From Oscillospiraceae bacterium (GTDB taxonomy: Bacteria > Bacillota > Clostridia > Oscillospirales > Oscillospiraceae), in NCBI GenBank assembly GCA_017456645.1, contig JAFTIZ010000005.1, positions 1 through 64,000 on the forward strand: 64,000 nt of DNA. The letters run 5' to 3'. Below, piece after piece: positions 1-7,830 of this stretch. Numbering within the stretch: position 1 is the stretch's first letter; each line of letters opens with the position of its first letter. The position numbers and the translations under genes are program-made. The notes beneath the pieces are model-generated. The model ran no database searches. It was not told the DNA's origin and saw only the letters and a list, made by a program, of their open reading frames with translations.

Positions 1-1
1 T

Positions 2-151
2 ACCATCGAGCAGGACGGTGTCCAGATCAGCCGTGCGATCCAGTACAGCGTTTACACCTACGTCTATCAGAACCAGAATACCAGCGATGTGGCTCTGAAG
101 GAGCTGCTGCAGGCGATCTACCTGTACGGCGAGTCCGCTCAAAAGGCCTGA
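2..151 (+). CDS. C-terminal end of a probable surface/secreted protein (partial)
   Basis: An open frame enters from the left edge and stops at TGA 149-151, giving the last 49 residues of a protein. The tail is rich in Tyr, Gln and Asn and ends YLYGESAQKA. Tails of this type (YxYGxxA near the stop) are familiar from large extracellular proteins of Clostridia, so a secreted or surface protein is inferred, but nothing catalytic is visible. A strong terminator follows 51 bases later, so this is the last gene of its transcript. Confidence 0.6.
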   Translation, partial: TIEQDGVQISRAIQYSVYTYVYQNQNTSDVALKELLQAIYLYGESAQKA

Positions 152-202
152 TCTGAATTCGACGGAAAGATTTCAGTTCCGGCGAAAATCCGAACCTAAC
201 GC

Positions 203-232
203 AAAGAGGCTGCCCAGATGGGCAGCCTCTTT
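203..232 (+). terminator. Rho-independent terminator
   Basis: A perfect 13-bp stem (AAAGAGGCTGCCC paired with its complement) with an AGAT loop, followed by a T-rich stretch. It ends the transcript of the partial gene at the left edge. Confidence 0.85.
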
Positions 233-287
233 CTTGACTTCAAATCTGTGATTTGATATGATAATGAAAAAGAATTTGGGGGACGCG

Positions 288-947
288 ATGCTTAAATTTA
301 AATGCTTAGTGCTGGATCATGATGATACCGTAGTCCAGAGTGAAAAGACGATCGGTTATCCTTGCTTCTGTCAGACCCTGAGCCGTCTGCGGCCGGAAGC
401 GGTGTTGACCTTTGAAGACTATGTGATGGGCTGTCACAATCTTGGATTTGTTGCCATGTGCCGGGAAAAGTGGCAGTTTACCGACGAAGAGCTGAAAGTG
501 GAATATCAGGATTGGATGGAATTTATTCGTGTAAATCAACCTGTTCCTTTTCCGGGAATTGAGCGGATTATTCGCCGCCAGAAGAAAGAAGGAGGCCTGA
601 TCTGTGTGGTATCCCATTCCAACAGCGTCAATATCAGACGGGACTATGAGACCAATTTTCATATCCTTCCCGACAGAATTTATGGATGCGAATTGCCTAA
701 GGAGCAACAAAAGCCTGCGGCGTATCCGCTGGAAGACATTATGCGTCGCTATGAACTGTCCGCCGAACAACTGATCGTCGTAGATGATATGAAGCTGGCA
801 TGGAAAATGTCGAAACCCCTTGGCGTACCGTTTGCCTTTGCGGCGTGGAGCAAGGCGGAGTTTCCGCAGTTGACGGAAGATATGCGGTCAATCAGCGATT
901 TCACCTTTGATTCTGTTGCAGAATTAGAGAAATTTCTGTTTGAGTAG
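288..947 (+). CDS. HAD superfamily hydrolase
   Basis: A 219-residue haloacid dehalogenase-like phosphatase. Motif I is DHDDTVV (nucleophile Asp10, acid/base Asp12), motif II is the Ser in VSHSNS, and motif IV is the DD of VVDDMK near residue 167. These define the phospho-aspartate mechanism; the substrate cannot be read from sequence. The start at 288 is preferred over 258 because GGGGG lies about 7 bases upstream of it and the HAD fold begins right after it. The gene is monocistronic, and the smpB promoter lies within its last codons. Confidence 0.85.
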   Translation: MLKFKCLVLDHDDTVVQSEKTIGYPCFCQTLSRLRPEAVLTFEDYVMGCHNLGFVAMCREKWQFTDEELKVEYQDWMEFIRVNQPVPFPGIERIIRRQKKEGGLICVVSHSNSVNIRRDYETNFHILPDRIYGCELPKEQQKPAAYPLEDIMRRYELSAEQLIVVDDMKLAWKMSKPLGVPFAFAAWSKAEFPQLTEDMRSISDFTFDSVAELEKFLFE

Positions 948-967
948 CTTGACAGCTGTGGTATAAT
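940..967 (+). promoter_or_regulatory. Sigma-A-like promoter for smpB
   Basis: TTGAGT (940-945), a 16-base spacer and a perfect TATAAT (962-967). Transcription would begin near 974, downstream of the in-frame ATG at 973, which argues that smpB uses a later start codon. Confidence 0.55.
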
Positions 968-999
968 ACCACATGAGAATTGCCCGGGAGGTGAGAGAT

Positions 1000-1467
1000 C
1001 TGGAAAAGGAAAGCATCAAAGTTATGGCCCGCAATCGGGAGGCTTATCATGAATATTTCGTTGAGGAAGAGATGGAAGCCGGCATAGAGCTGTGCGGCAC
1101 GGAGGTCAAATCCATCCGTCAGGGAACGTTGAACCTGAAGGACGCATGGTGTGGCATCAAGAACGGTGAGATCCTTCTGAACCAGATGCACATCTCGCCT
1201 TACGATCACGGCAACCGTTTTAATCCTGACCCTCGCCGCCCTCGCCGTCTGCTAATGCACAAGCGGGAGATCATGCGGCTTTTCGGCAAGGTCAAGCAGG
1301 ATGGCTACGCGCTGATCCCCCTGTCTGTTTACTTTAAGGGCAGTAGGGTAAAGGTCAACGTGGGTCTGTGCAAGGGCAAAAAATTACATGATAAACGACA
1401 GGCCGCAGCCGAACGGGACGCCAAGCGCCAAATCGAGCGGGCCATGAAAGAGAGGAATTACGAATGA
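1000..1467 (+). CDS. smpB: SsrA-binding protein SmpB
   Basis: SmpB binds tmRNA and delivers it to stalled ribosomes in trans-translation. The family core is clear: [28 protein letters not shown], the loop [16 protein letters not shown] and the basic tail [18 protein letters not shown]. Homologues begin at about the [12 protein letters not shown] segment. The strong site GGGAGGTGAG (986-995) fits a CTG start at 1000 (155 residues); the in-frame ATG at 973 lies upstream of that site and at the predicted transcription start. The gene overlaps the next by 4 bases (ATGA) and lies about 600 bases before the tmRNA gene, its functional partner. Confidence 0.95.
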   Translation: MEKESIKVMARNREAYHEYFVEEEMEAGIELCGTEVKSIRQGTLNLKDAWCGIKNGEILLNQMHISPYDHGNRFNPDPRRPRRLLMHKREIMRLFGKVKQDGYALIPLSVYFKGSRVKVNVGLCKGKKLHDKRQAAAERDAKRQIERAMKERNYE

Positions 1468-2000
1468 ATCCCACTTTTAAGATCACTATGGAAAACGGCG
1501 GTGTCATCGAGGGTGAGCTGTACCCTGATAAGGCACCTCAGAGTGTTGCCAACTTCATTGATCTGGCAAGCCATAATTACTATGACGGCCTGATCTTCCA
1601 CCGTGTCATCCCCGGTTTCATGATTCAGGGCGGCTGCCCTGACGGCACCGGCATGGGCGGCCCCGGCTACTGCATCAAGGGCGAGTTTTTCTTCAACGGC
1701 ATTAAGAACGATCTGCGTCATAAGCGTGGCGTTCTGAGCATGGCTCGTTCCTCCAGCCCTAACAGCGCAGGCAGCCAGTTTTTCATCATGCATCAGGATG
1801 CCAAGCATCTGGACGGCCAGTATGCTGCCTTTGGTAAGGTTACCTCCGGCATGGAGGTTGTGGATGCCATCGCCGCCACCAAGACCGGCCGCAATGACCG
1901 CCCTGTGGAGGATCAGAAGATCGCATCCATCACGGTGGAAGTCAACGGCGCTGAGTTGGCAGAGCTGAAAAAGCTGCCTGATCCCTACGGCCGTTTTTAA
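1464..2000 (+). CDS. Cyclophilin-type peptidyl-prolyl cis-trans isomerase
   Basis: A 178-residue single-domain cyclophilin that isomerises X-Pro bonds. Family signatures present are [19 protein letters not shown] (catalytic Arg in FHRV), [17 protein letters not shown] and [11 protein letters not shown]. There is no signal peptide, so the enzyme is cytoplasmic. It is translationally coupled to smpB through a 4-base overlap. The residues that bind the proline ring (FHR, QFFI, the Trp/His position as H in KHLDG) are retained, so it should be active. Confidence 0.93.
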   Translation: MNPTFKITMENGGVIEGELYPDKAPQSVANFIDLASHNYYDGLIFHRVIPGFMIQGGCPDGTGMGGPGYCIKGEFFFNGIKNDLRHKRGVLSMARSSSPNSAGSQFFIMHQDAKHLDGQYAAFGKVTSGMEVVDAIAATKTGRNDRPVEDQKIASITVEVNGAELAELKKLPDPYGRF

Positions 2001-2010
2001 GTAAAATATA

Positions 2011-2047
2011 GATACGAGATATGGGCGGATATCTCATATCTCGTATC
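2011..2047 (+). repeat. Perfect inverted repeat upstream of tmRNA
   Basis: A 13-bp perfect inverted repeat (GATACGAGATATG and its complement) with an 11-base loop. It is followed by TTATCTCTC rather than a T-run, so it is a poor terminator. It separates the PPIase gene from the tmRNA gene and could be a processing or partial-termination hairpin in a shared transcript. Confidence 0.6.
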
Positions 2048-2069
2048 TTATCTCTCAATATCTCTTTAT

Positions 2070-2417
2070 GGGGCCGTACTGGTTTCGACGGGGGTAGTGA
2101 GGCTGGAATAGCGGGCCGTGGCGCCTGACCACGATAAAACGGGTACTTTTTAAATTTAACTGACAACAATACTGTTGCTCTGGCTGCCTAATTAGGCGCC
2201 CATCCGCCCCGGAAGGTCCACGAGCCGGGCTCGGGTGTGATTTGAGTGGAGACCGTGCGTGCGCAAAGCTTTGAGCGCACCATGCATAATGAAGCTACTG
2301 AGCCGCGAAGGGTGTTTGTTCCCGCCGCGGTGAGGGAATGTAAATAACAAACTGCGCCCGGAGAAGTTCTTTCCAAGTTGCTTTCGGACAGGGGTTCGAT
2401 TCCCCTCGGCTCCACCA
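2070..2417 (+). ncRNA. ssrA: Transfer-messenger RNA (tmRNA, SsrA)
   Basis: A 348-nt one-piece tmRNA. The 5' end (GGGGCCG, then TACTGGTTTCGACGGG) pairs with the 3' end CGGCTCCACCA to form the tRNA-like acceptor; a T-arm GGTTCGATTCCCCTC precedes it and CCA is encoded. The tag reading frame ends at 2189-2191 and reads TDNNTVALAA, with the ALAA degradation signal; the exact resume codon is not certain because the frame stays open for a few codons upstream. tmRNA tags proteins on stalled ribosomes with SmpB, encoded 600 bases upstream. Confidence 0.97.
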
Positions 2418-2425
2418 AACAAGGT

Positions 2426-2465
2426 AAAGGCGAACCCATTCCCCTTGGGAGATGGATTCGCCTTT
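2426..2465 (+). terminator. Terminator after tmRNA
   Basis: An imperfect 14-15 bp stem (AAAGGCGAACCCAT with GATGGATTCGCCTTT) starting 9 bases after the tmRNA CCA end, followed by ATCGTTT. Confidence 0.75.
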
Positions 2466-2492
2466 ATCGTTTACTTCAAAGTATACATAAGC

Positions 2493-2524
2493 AAAGCCAC
2501 AGACGGTTTCCCGCCTGTGGCTTT
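2493..2524 (-). terminator. Terminator, probably bidirectional
   Basis: A stem AAAGCCACAG-CGG closed by CCGCCTGTGGCTTT with short loop, followed on the plus strand by GTGTTTTGG. It lies between tmRNA and the convergent minus-strand membrane-protein gene that stops at 2542. Confidence 0.65.
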
Positions 2525-2541
2525 GTGTTTTGGGGTATCCC

Positions 2542-3567
2542 TTAGTTTTTATCGCTCCGATTTATCTTATTTTGTTTCGCTTTGACGCTATCTAGGCCAC
2601 TGTTAAGCAGGATGACAAGCAAAGCTGTTATGCATCCGGACAACAGGATCACCAACAAATCTATCGGAGCAAAGACGATGCCGGGTAACCCATCAAAAAG
2701 CAAGCCCGAGCCAAAACTATATAAGTGTCCGTTAAGGAGAAACATTTCTGCAATATACATAAGAAATGTCATCATAGATGCCGAAATTGCCGGAATCCAA
2801 ATCGACACAAACCTCCGCTTTCCCAAAAGGAAGGAGCCCAGGAACACGCCCACAGTTACACCAAGCAGAATGAAGAAAACGGTCATTAAGGAAGCAGACA
2901 GAGGAGAAACCTGAATGCTGCCATCTCTCCAGAAAGCCGTAAAGCACGCAAGGATGCAAAGACCAAGAAACACCAGCGAGCAAATGGATTGTAGGATCAA
3001 GGACTTGCAGCGTTTCTTGTCTCCGCTCTTAATCATTTGACCAAAGCCATACAAACAGTTCAGGATGGTGATGATCAACACAACGGAAATAATGTAAAAG
3101 TGGAGCTTAAACGCAGGGCTATAGTCACCCATTAAGATATCAACCGCTGTCTGCGTTTTGTATGTGGTTACGGTTTCTCCCCATCCCTCCGGAGGGACGT
3201 AACACATAAACATCTGCCAGTCCTCAAGCTTTGTGACCGTTTCGGCAGTTGACACTACGACTTTCTGCTCAAGCAGTAATTCCGATCCGAAGAAGATACC
3301 TGTTGCAACCGCAGCTCCGCCGGCAAAGGCGAATCGCTTAAAAACTTTGATAAACAGTGGCATCAGGAGGACGCCGGCAATGATAGCAACACTGATCGGT
3401 GTGTACGGAATAATGTATTTGGGATAGTTCTCCTTCATCACGGTTCCGTTAACCAGCATATCGGTAATCACACGCACGCCCATGGATAACGGGTAATACG
3501 ATGCGATCAAAATACCAAGGCAAGAAAGTAAATAATACCTGTTAAACGCTTTGTTTTTCACATTCAT
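2542..3567 (-). CDS. Multi-pass membrane protein in a BlaI/M56 operon
   Basis: A 341-residue protein with about seven or eight hydrophobic segments, the first near residues 12-32 and clusters after residue 150. A polar loop of about 50 residues after the second or third helix (PPEGWGETVTTYKTQTAVD region) probably faces outside. No enzyme motif or family was recognised. The ATG at 3567 is chosen because GGAG lies 5 bases upstream and the M56 peptidase gene stops 7 bases before it. As last gene of a BlaI/M56 operon it may be the regulated output, or the sensor or immunity component the short peptidase lacks; this is inference. Confidence 0.6.
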   Translation of the reverse strand: MNVKNKAFNRYYLLSCLGILIASYYPLSMGVRVITDMLVNGTVMKENYPKYIIPYTPISVAIIAGVLLMPLFIKVFKRFAFAGGAAVATGIFFGSELLLEQKVVVSTAETVTKLEDWQMFMCYVPPEGWGETVTTYKTQTAVDILMGDYSPAFKLHFYIISVVLIITILNCLYGFGQMIKSGDKKRCKSLILQSICSLVFLGLCILACFTAFWRDGSIQVSPLSASLMTVFFILLGVTVGVFLGSFLLGKRRFVSIWIPAISASMMTFLMYIAEMFLLNGHLYSFGSGLLFDGLPGIVFAPIDLLVILLSGCITALLVILLNSGLDSVKAKQNKINRSDKN

Positions 3568-3574
3568 TCTCCTT

Positions 3575-4498
3575 TCATCCTGCATTTGTGAGTAACACAT
3601 AGAATATCACGCTAATGAGTGCAATAAATGCCATGAGGGAAATCCAGGTCAATTTCTTAAAGGACAATATGTTTTCAATCCGAGTACGGATTTTTGCACC
3701 ACCAAAGGCCGATGCAAATACAGTTGCGCCTTGTTTGCATTCCAATAATGCGGAAGCATATTCCTTGGACCGTTCAGCACCAAGTTTTAAAAGAACGCGT
3801 TCGTCACAAGACAATTCGAGATCAGCAAGGAACGCCTTTAGGAATAACCAGGAAAACGGATTGAACCAGTGTACTGCGACAACCAAAAAGGCAATCACCC
3901 TCCACAGGTTGTCAAGTCCGCGGATGTGCGCCTTCTCGTGCTGTATGACAAGTTCAATATCTCTTTCCTCATATGATGAAGGCAAGACAATTCTGGGTCT
4001 CAGAATGCCGTATGCCGCAGGAGATGTGATCTTTTCAGAAAGAAAAATATTGTCTCTCAAGTGCTTGGAATCTTTGATTTCATATAGCGTAGTGAAATAA
4101 ATAGCTGTAAGCATCAAAATGATTGCCAGTGCGACAACAACCCAAATAACAGAGGCAACGCTAAATATGTTCTCGAGAATATTCACCTTGTAGGTGATTG
4201 GGAAATAAGAGTTCGCTGCCATGACGCTGTTCATCATCGAGAACGATATATCCTCTGTCGGTTGAAAAACAACGACGGTTTTTGTGGTGATCTTGGATAA
4301 CAACGACATCAGACTATATGGACTATTCAACCCCAAAGGAATTGTCATCCGGAGAAAAGGAATGATCCACAGAAAGGTCGTCAGTCTCCTTGGAATCCTT
4401 TTTATCAATCTGACGAGCATAATCAGCGGGCCGGTCAAGGCGGCTGTTATACTCATATTGAATATCCAATAGAATACTTCCTGCAGCATACCCGTCAC
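3575..4498 (-). CDS. BlaR1/MecR1-type M56 family membrane metallopeptidase
   Basis: A 307-residue integral membrane zinc protease. The catalytic HEKAH is at residues 187-191, followed by the M56 hallmarks AVHWFNPFSW and ELSCDERVL (third ligand Glu). Hydrophobic segments lie near residues 15-30, 110-137 and at the C-terminus (about 285-303). Classical BlaR1/MecR1 are about 590 residues with a penicillin-binding sensor domain; here the protein ends after the protease domain, so the signal is not necessarily a beta-lactam. It overlaps the repressor gene by 4 bases. By family analogy its activation leads to cleavage of the BlaI-type repressor. Confidence 0.88.
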   Translation of the reverse strand: MTGMLQEVFYWIFNMSITAALTGPLIMLVRLIKRIPRRLTTFLWIIPFLRMTIPLGLNSPYSLMSLLSKITTKTVVVFQPTEDISFSMMNSVMAANSYFPITYKVNILENIFSVASVIWVVVALAIILMLTAIYFTTLYEIKDSKHLRDNIFLSEKITSPAAYGILRPRIVLPSSYEERDIELVIQHEKAHIRGLDNLWRVIAFLVVAVHWFNPFSWLFLKAFLADLELSCDERVLLKLGAERSKEYASALLECKQGATVFASAFGGAKIRTRIENILSFKKLTWISLMAFIALISVIFYVLLTNAG

Positions 4499-4851
4499 CT
4501 ATTATCGATCAGCTTGCGCAGCTCATCAATTTCTTCAGCAGACAAGGGTTCGTCCTCAAGTAGCGCAGAAAACAACGCCTTGCGGGAGCCTCCAAACACT
4601 TTCTTTACAAGAGAAGCAGCTTCTACCTTTTGCATTTGGTTTTGCGAGATAAGAGGCGTGCAGATGAAGCCCGGATCCTCGCGTTTAATAAAGCCCTTCG
4701 CTTCCAGCTTTTTGACTACAGTATAGGTAGTGTTCTTATTCCAACCAATTGTTTCTGCAGCTATCAGACTGATATTCTTTGCAGAAATGGGGGCCTTGGC
4801 CCAAATGATCTCCATTACCTTTGCTTCGCTCTCAAACAACTTTTCTTGCAT
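4495..4851 (-). CDS. BlaI/MecI family transcriptional repressor
   Basis: A 118-residue winged-helix repressor: LFESEAKVMEIIWAKAP, NKNTTYTVVKKLEAKGFI (recognition helix and wing) and a C-terminal dimerisation/cleavage part (MQKVEAASLVKKVFGGS). The ATG at 4851 has GGAGG 8 bases upstream; an earlier in-frame ATG at 4923 would lie upstream of the promoter. The protein should bind the two palindromes in its own promoter and so repress the three-gene operon until the linked M56 protease is activated. Confidence 0.9.
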   Translation of the reverse strand: MQEKLFESEAKVMEIIWAKAPISAKNISLIAAETIGWNKNTTYTVVKKLEAKGFIKREDPGFICTPLISQNQMQKVEAASLVKKVFGGSRKALFSALLEDEPLSAEEIDELRKLIDNR

Positions 4852-4863
4852 AACGAACCTCCA

Positions 4864-4911
4864 TAGACTATTTCTATAGTCTACACTATCACGATAGTCC
4901 GTTTTTGTCAA
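4864..4911 (-). promoter_or_regulatory. Promoter with two palindromic operators for the BlaI operon
   Basis: Read on the minus strand: TTGACA (4911-4906), a 17-base spacer, then TAGTGT (4888-4883). ACTATCACGATAGT (4885-4898) is a palindrome covering the spacer and -10, and TAGACTATTTCTATAGTCTA (4864-4883) is a second palindrome just downstream. The shared half-site is GACTAT/ACTAT. This is the arrangement expected for BlaI-family autoregulation. Confidence 0.75.
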
Positions 4912-4954
4912 GTCATTTTTCAAAGACTATTCGTTCGTCTTTAACATTGTGGGA

Positions 4955-5125
4955 TCCACCCAAAAAGAACAGCACCCAGAAGGGTGCTGTTCTTTTTGGG
5001 TGGAGATAAGAGAGGGGAATCGAACCAATCTAAATGCAACAGCCCGGTGGGCTGTTGCTTGCCGCCGGCTGGACGGCGGCAACACAGCTATTTTTGCGAA
5101 GCAAAAATGCAAATCGATTCTCCTC
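4955..5125. repeat. Palindrome-rich structured intergenic element
   Basis: The element starts with a perfect 23-bp inverted repeat (4955-4977 with 4982-5004, loop AGAA). It is followed by a 12-bp outer stem (5012-5023 with 5114-5125, one G-U pair) enclosing three adjacent hairpins: 5036-5058 (10-bp stem), 5059-5082 (9-bp stem) and 5090-5108 (8-bp stem, GAA loop). The outer left arm GAGGGGAATCGAAC is the complement of a tRNA/tmRNA T-arm end. Frames through it look open, but their composition is dictated by the palindromes, so no protein is called. It resembles a REP/MITE-like non-autonomous element or a structured RNA; no second copy was seen in this window. Confidence 0.6.
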
Positions 5126-5210
5126 GGCGGATGGGAAAACAATCACTTCTGTTGCGTCATTTTATCTAACGGCACTAATTCTTGCCATTGGAAAAGTATT
5201 GGTTTTCCTC

Positions 5211-5239
5211 TTGAAAACGGTCAAATAAAATGATATTAT
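5211..5239 (+). promoter_or_regulatory. Promoter for the radical SAM/SGNH operon
   Basis: TTGAAA (5211-5216), a 17-base spacer and TATTAT (5234-5239), about 60 bases before the radical SAM start codon. Confidence 0.65.
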
Positions 5240-5299
5240 AAAAAAAATTAGTTGCTTATGAGGTGTTTTCTATAAATCGCCTGAAGGAAGGACAGCATT

Positions 5300-6664
5300 A
5301 TGAAACAAATCCTGAATGTTAATCAATCTATTTTGAACATACTGGGCAAGGCTAAGGAATCCAACTGTGGGTACCGCTTTATGCATTATGCGGTTGCAGA
5401 GCAGGTAGAGGATGGCGTATTGCTGTTTCATACCCTGACACGTGAGATGCTGCTTTTGACTCAAGAGGAGTATGACCATGCGTTGGAGCTGCCCTATCTG
5501 CGGCAGCACTGGTTCGTCGTGCCCGAGAATTTTGATGACAAGAAGCAGGTCGATATTGTTCGCTGGTTGCAGAAGACCATGAACAAGGAAGCTGAGACCA
5601 TCGATAGCTACACCATCTATACGACATCCGACTGCAACGCCCGTTGCTTTTACTGTTTCGAGCTTGGTCGCCCGCGTATTCCCATGAGCGACGAGATTGC
5701 GTTGAAAACTGCGCAGTATATTAAATCCCATCGTGGCACAAAACCTGTTAATCTGCGTTGGTTCGGCGGCGAACCGCTGTATAATGACAGAGCTATCGAT
5801 ATTATTTGCGAATATTTGCGCAAGGAAAATATACCGTATACCTCCAGAATGATCTCAAATGGTTATCTGTTCGATGACGCAATGGTCGCTAAAGCTAAGG
5901 ACCTTTGGAAACTGTATAGAGTGCAGATCTCTCTGGATGGTCCGGAGGAGGTATACAACCGTTGTAAGGCGTTTATTTATCGCGAAGGCAGTGCATATAA
6001 GATCGTCAACGATAATATTCAACGTCTGCTGGATAATAAAATCATTGTTGTTGTGCGCCTGAATATGGATTTCCATAATATTGAGGACTTGAACACGCTT
6101 TCCGATGAATTGGCTGATCGGTTTGGTAAGTGTCCCGGTTTCTTTGTGTATGTGCGGCTGATCATTGATGAAAAAACCGCATGGGATACACGCTACACCA
6201 CCGAACAGTGGACGCAGCTGTATCAGGCAAAAGCGGATCTTGAAGAGAAACTGACCAAATTGGGAGTATATTCCTCCCGCTCGCCAAGGCTGAGCAAGTA
6301 TCTTGGCCATATTCACTGCATGGTGGAAAACAGTAATTGTATCGTTGTAGCTCCGGATGGTAATTTGGGCGTTTGCGAGCATTATTCCGAGGAAGGTTTG
6401 ATCGGCAATCTTGATTCCGACACTCTGGATCAGACAGTAATTAATACGTGGCGCCAGCGATGCGATGACGTTCCTGAGTGCAAGACTTGTTTCTATTATC
6501 CTCAGTGTATCCGGCTGAAAAAGTGTCCATATCAGTGCCCCTGCATCGAGTTGGAGCGGGAGGCATTCCGCAGAAAAACGGGGCTGGCTATGGTAAACGA
6601 ATACCGGCTCTGGCTGGAAAACACCGCCGATGACGGGTCTGCAGATGAAGAGGACATGATCTGA
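5300..6664 (+). CDS. Radical SAM/SPASM domain protein
   Basis: A 454-residue enzyme. Residues 1-95 form a PqqD-like or leader-binding type N-terminal part (FHTLTREMLLLTQEEY). The radical SAM cluster motif is CNARCFYC (Cys112, Cys116, Cys119), followed by RWFGGEPLYN, SNGYLFDD and ISLDGPEE. A Cys-rich SPASM-type tail (CEHY, CKTCFYYPQC, KKCPYQCPC) would hold auxiliary Fe-S clusters. SPASM enzymes usually modify peptides or proteins (sactipeptide, quinohemoprotein and anaerobic sulfatase maturases). No precursor peptide is visible nearby. It has AAGGAAGG upstream and is directly coupled to the SGNH hydrolase gene, which starts 1 base after its stop. Confidence 0.85.
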   Translation: MKQILNVNQSILNILGKAKESNCGYRFMHYAVAEQVEDGVLLFHTLTREMLLLTQEEYDHALELPYLRQHWFVVPENFDDKKQVDIVRWLQKTMNKEAETIDSYTIYTTSDCNARCFYCFELGRPRIPMSDEIALKTAQYIKSHRGTKPVNLRWFGGEPLYNDRAIDIICEYLRKENIPYTSRMISNGYLFDDAMVAKAKDLWKLYRVQISLDGPEEVYNRCKAFIYREGSAYKIVNDNIQRLLDNKIIVVVRLNMDFHNIEDLNTLSDELADRFGKCPGFFVYVRLIIDEKTAWDTRYTTEQWTQLYQAKADLEEKLTKLGVYSSRSPRLSKYLGHIHCMVENSNCIVVAPDGNLGVCEHYSEEGLIGNLDSDTLDQTVINTWRQRCDDVPECKTCFYYPQCIRLKKCPYQCPCIELEREAFRRKTGLAMVNEYRLWLENTADDGSADEEDMI

Positions 6665-6665
6665 T

Positions 6666-7799
6666 ATGATATACAATGATTTTCGCTGGGTCAGTGTTTG
6701 GGGCAATGCGGTGAGCGTTGCGGAAAATCGCCCGGAGCGGTATGCCAAGGACATCACTGTCCGCTACCCGATCCATATTCCCTTCGGCGGTGAAGCGGTG
6801 CGGCTGACCTTTGACAATTACTGCGGCACAGAGCCGATCACATTGGATAAGGTCACGGTTCTTTACGGCGGCAGGTTTTACCCTGTGCTGTTTGGCGGTG
6901 ACCGTTCGGTGACGATTCCGGCAGGGGAGAATACCGTATCTGATCCGCTGGAGATCTCCATCGTCGATGACGAAGTGATTCAGGTGAGCTTTTATCTTAA
7001 GGATTTTACTCTGATGCGCAGTGTAGTCTTTGTCTGCGGCCCGCTGTCTGAGGGATTGTATGCCAACGGCGACGAAACGGAAACCGTCCATATTGACATC
7101 GATACCTCCCGTACGACCCATCTTTTCTACTTCTTGAGCAATGTTTCCGTGTACACCAAAGCGGAAAATCGTGCCATTGTCTGCTACGGCGACTCTATTA
7201 CCGCTCAGGATTGGCCGGACTATCTGGCGCTGCGGTGCTTTAAAGAAGGTTATCGCAGTACGGGCATTATCCGCAGGGCCACATCCGGTTCCCGGATTCT
7301 GCGGGAGTATCATTGCATTACCTACGAATCCTACGGCCTTATGGGCAGCAACCGCTTTCACCACGAGGTGCCTACGGATGGCGCGGATATGGTGATCATC
7401 CAGCAGGGCATCAACGATATCATTCATCCCGTGGGGGAGAAGGTCAATGTATTCCGCCCTATGAGCGATCTGCCTACGGTGGAGGAACTGATCGAAGGCT
7501 TGAAGGAATACATCCGTCAGGCCAAGAGCTACGGCTATAAGGTGTATGTGGGAACGTTGCTGCCCATGGGCGGCTGGCGGACAGATGCGCCCTTCCGTCA
7601 GGAAATGCGCCATGCCTACAATGATTTCATCCGCACCACGGATCTGATCGACGGCTGTATCGATTTCGATCGGGCTGTGCGCGATCCCGATAGACCGGAT
7701 TGGTTCCTGCCGGAATACGACTCCGGTGACCATTTACATCCCAGCGCAGCCGGCTATGAGCGTATGGCTATGGAGATTCCTGCTGATATTTTGAAGTGA
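6666..7799 (+). CDS. SGNH/GDSL-family hydrolase (esterase)
   Basis: A 377-residue two-part protein. Residues 1-165 form a beta-rich N-terminal domain (jelly-roll-like, as in some carbohydrate esterases). The SGNH catalytic domain follows: block I CYGDSITA (Ser177), block III QQGINDI (Asn250), and block V SGDHLHPSAAGY (Asp355, His358). There is no signal peptide, so it acts in the cytoplasm or leaves by another route. Deacetylation of glycans or small esters is typical for the fold; the substrate is unknown. The start lies 1 base after the radical SAM stop with no own ribosome site, indicating translational coupling. Confidence 0.85.
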   Translation: MIYNDFRWVSVWGNAVSVAENRPERYAKDITVRYPIHIPFGGEAVRLTFDNYCGTEPITLDKVTVLYGGRFYPVLFGGDRSVTIPAGENTVSDPLEISIVDDEVIQVSFYLKDFTLMRSVVFVCGPLSEGLYANGDETETVHIDIDTSRTTHLFYFLSNVSVYTKAENRAIVCYGDSITAQDWPDYLALRCFKEGYRSTGIIRRATSGSRILREYHCITYESYGLMGSNRFHHEVPTDGADMVIIQQGINDIIHPVGEKVNVFRPMSDLPTVEELIEGLKEYIRQAKSYGYKVYVGTLLPMGGWRTDAPFRQEMRHAYNDFIRTTDLIDGCIDFDRAVRDPDRPDWFLPEYDSGDHLHPSAAGYERMAMEIPADILK

Positions 7800-7802
7800 A
7801 AA

Positions 7803-7824
7803 AGCGCTGCCGAACGGCAGCGCT
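7803..7824 (+). terminator. Bidirectional terminator
   Basis: A perfect 10-bp stem AGCGCTGCCG with AA loop, followed by ATTTTGTTAT on plus and preceded by a run of A (T on the minus strand). It separates the SGNH gene from the convergent TIR-LRR gene. Confidence 0.85.
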
Positions 7825-7830
7825 ATTTTG

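Noticed and set aside
2188..2439. Short minus-strand frames over tmRNA
   Set aside because: They are antisense to a clear tmRNA with all structural hallmarks.
3575..4911. Beta-lactam resistance locus
   Set aside because: BlaI and M56 genes are present, but no beta-lactamase or PBP2a-like gene and no penicillin-sensing domain.
4949..5233. Overlapping open frames of 60-94 codons on both strands
   Set aside because: They run through perfect hairpins, have no ribosome site, and their sequence is explained by the palindromic element.
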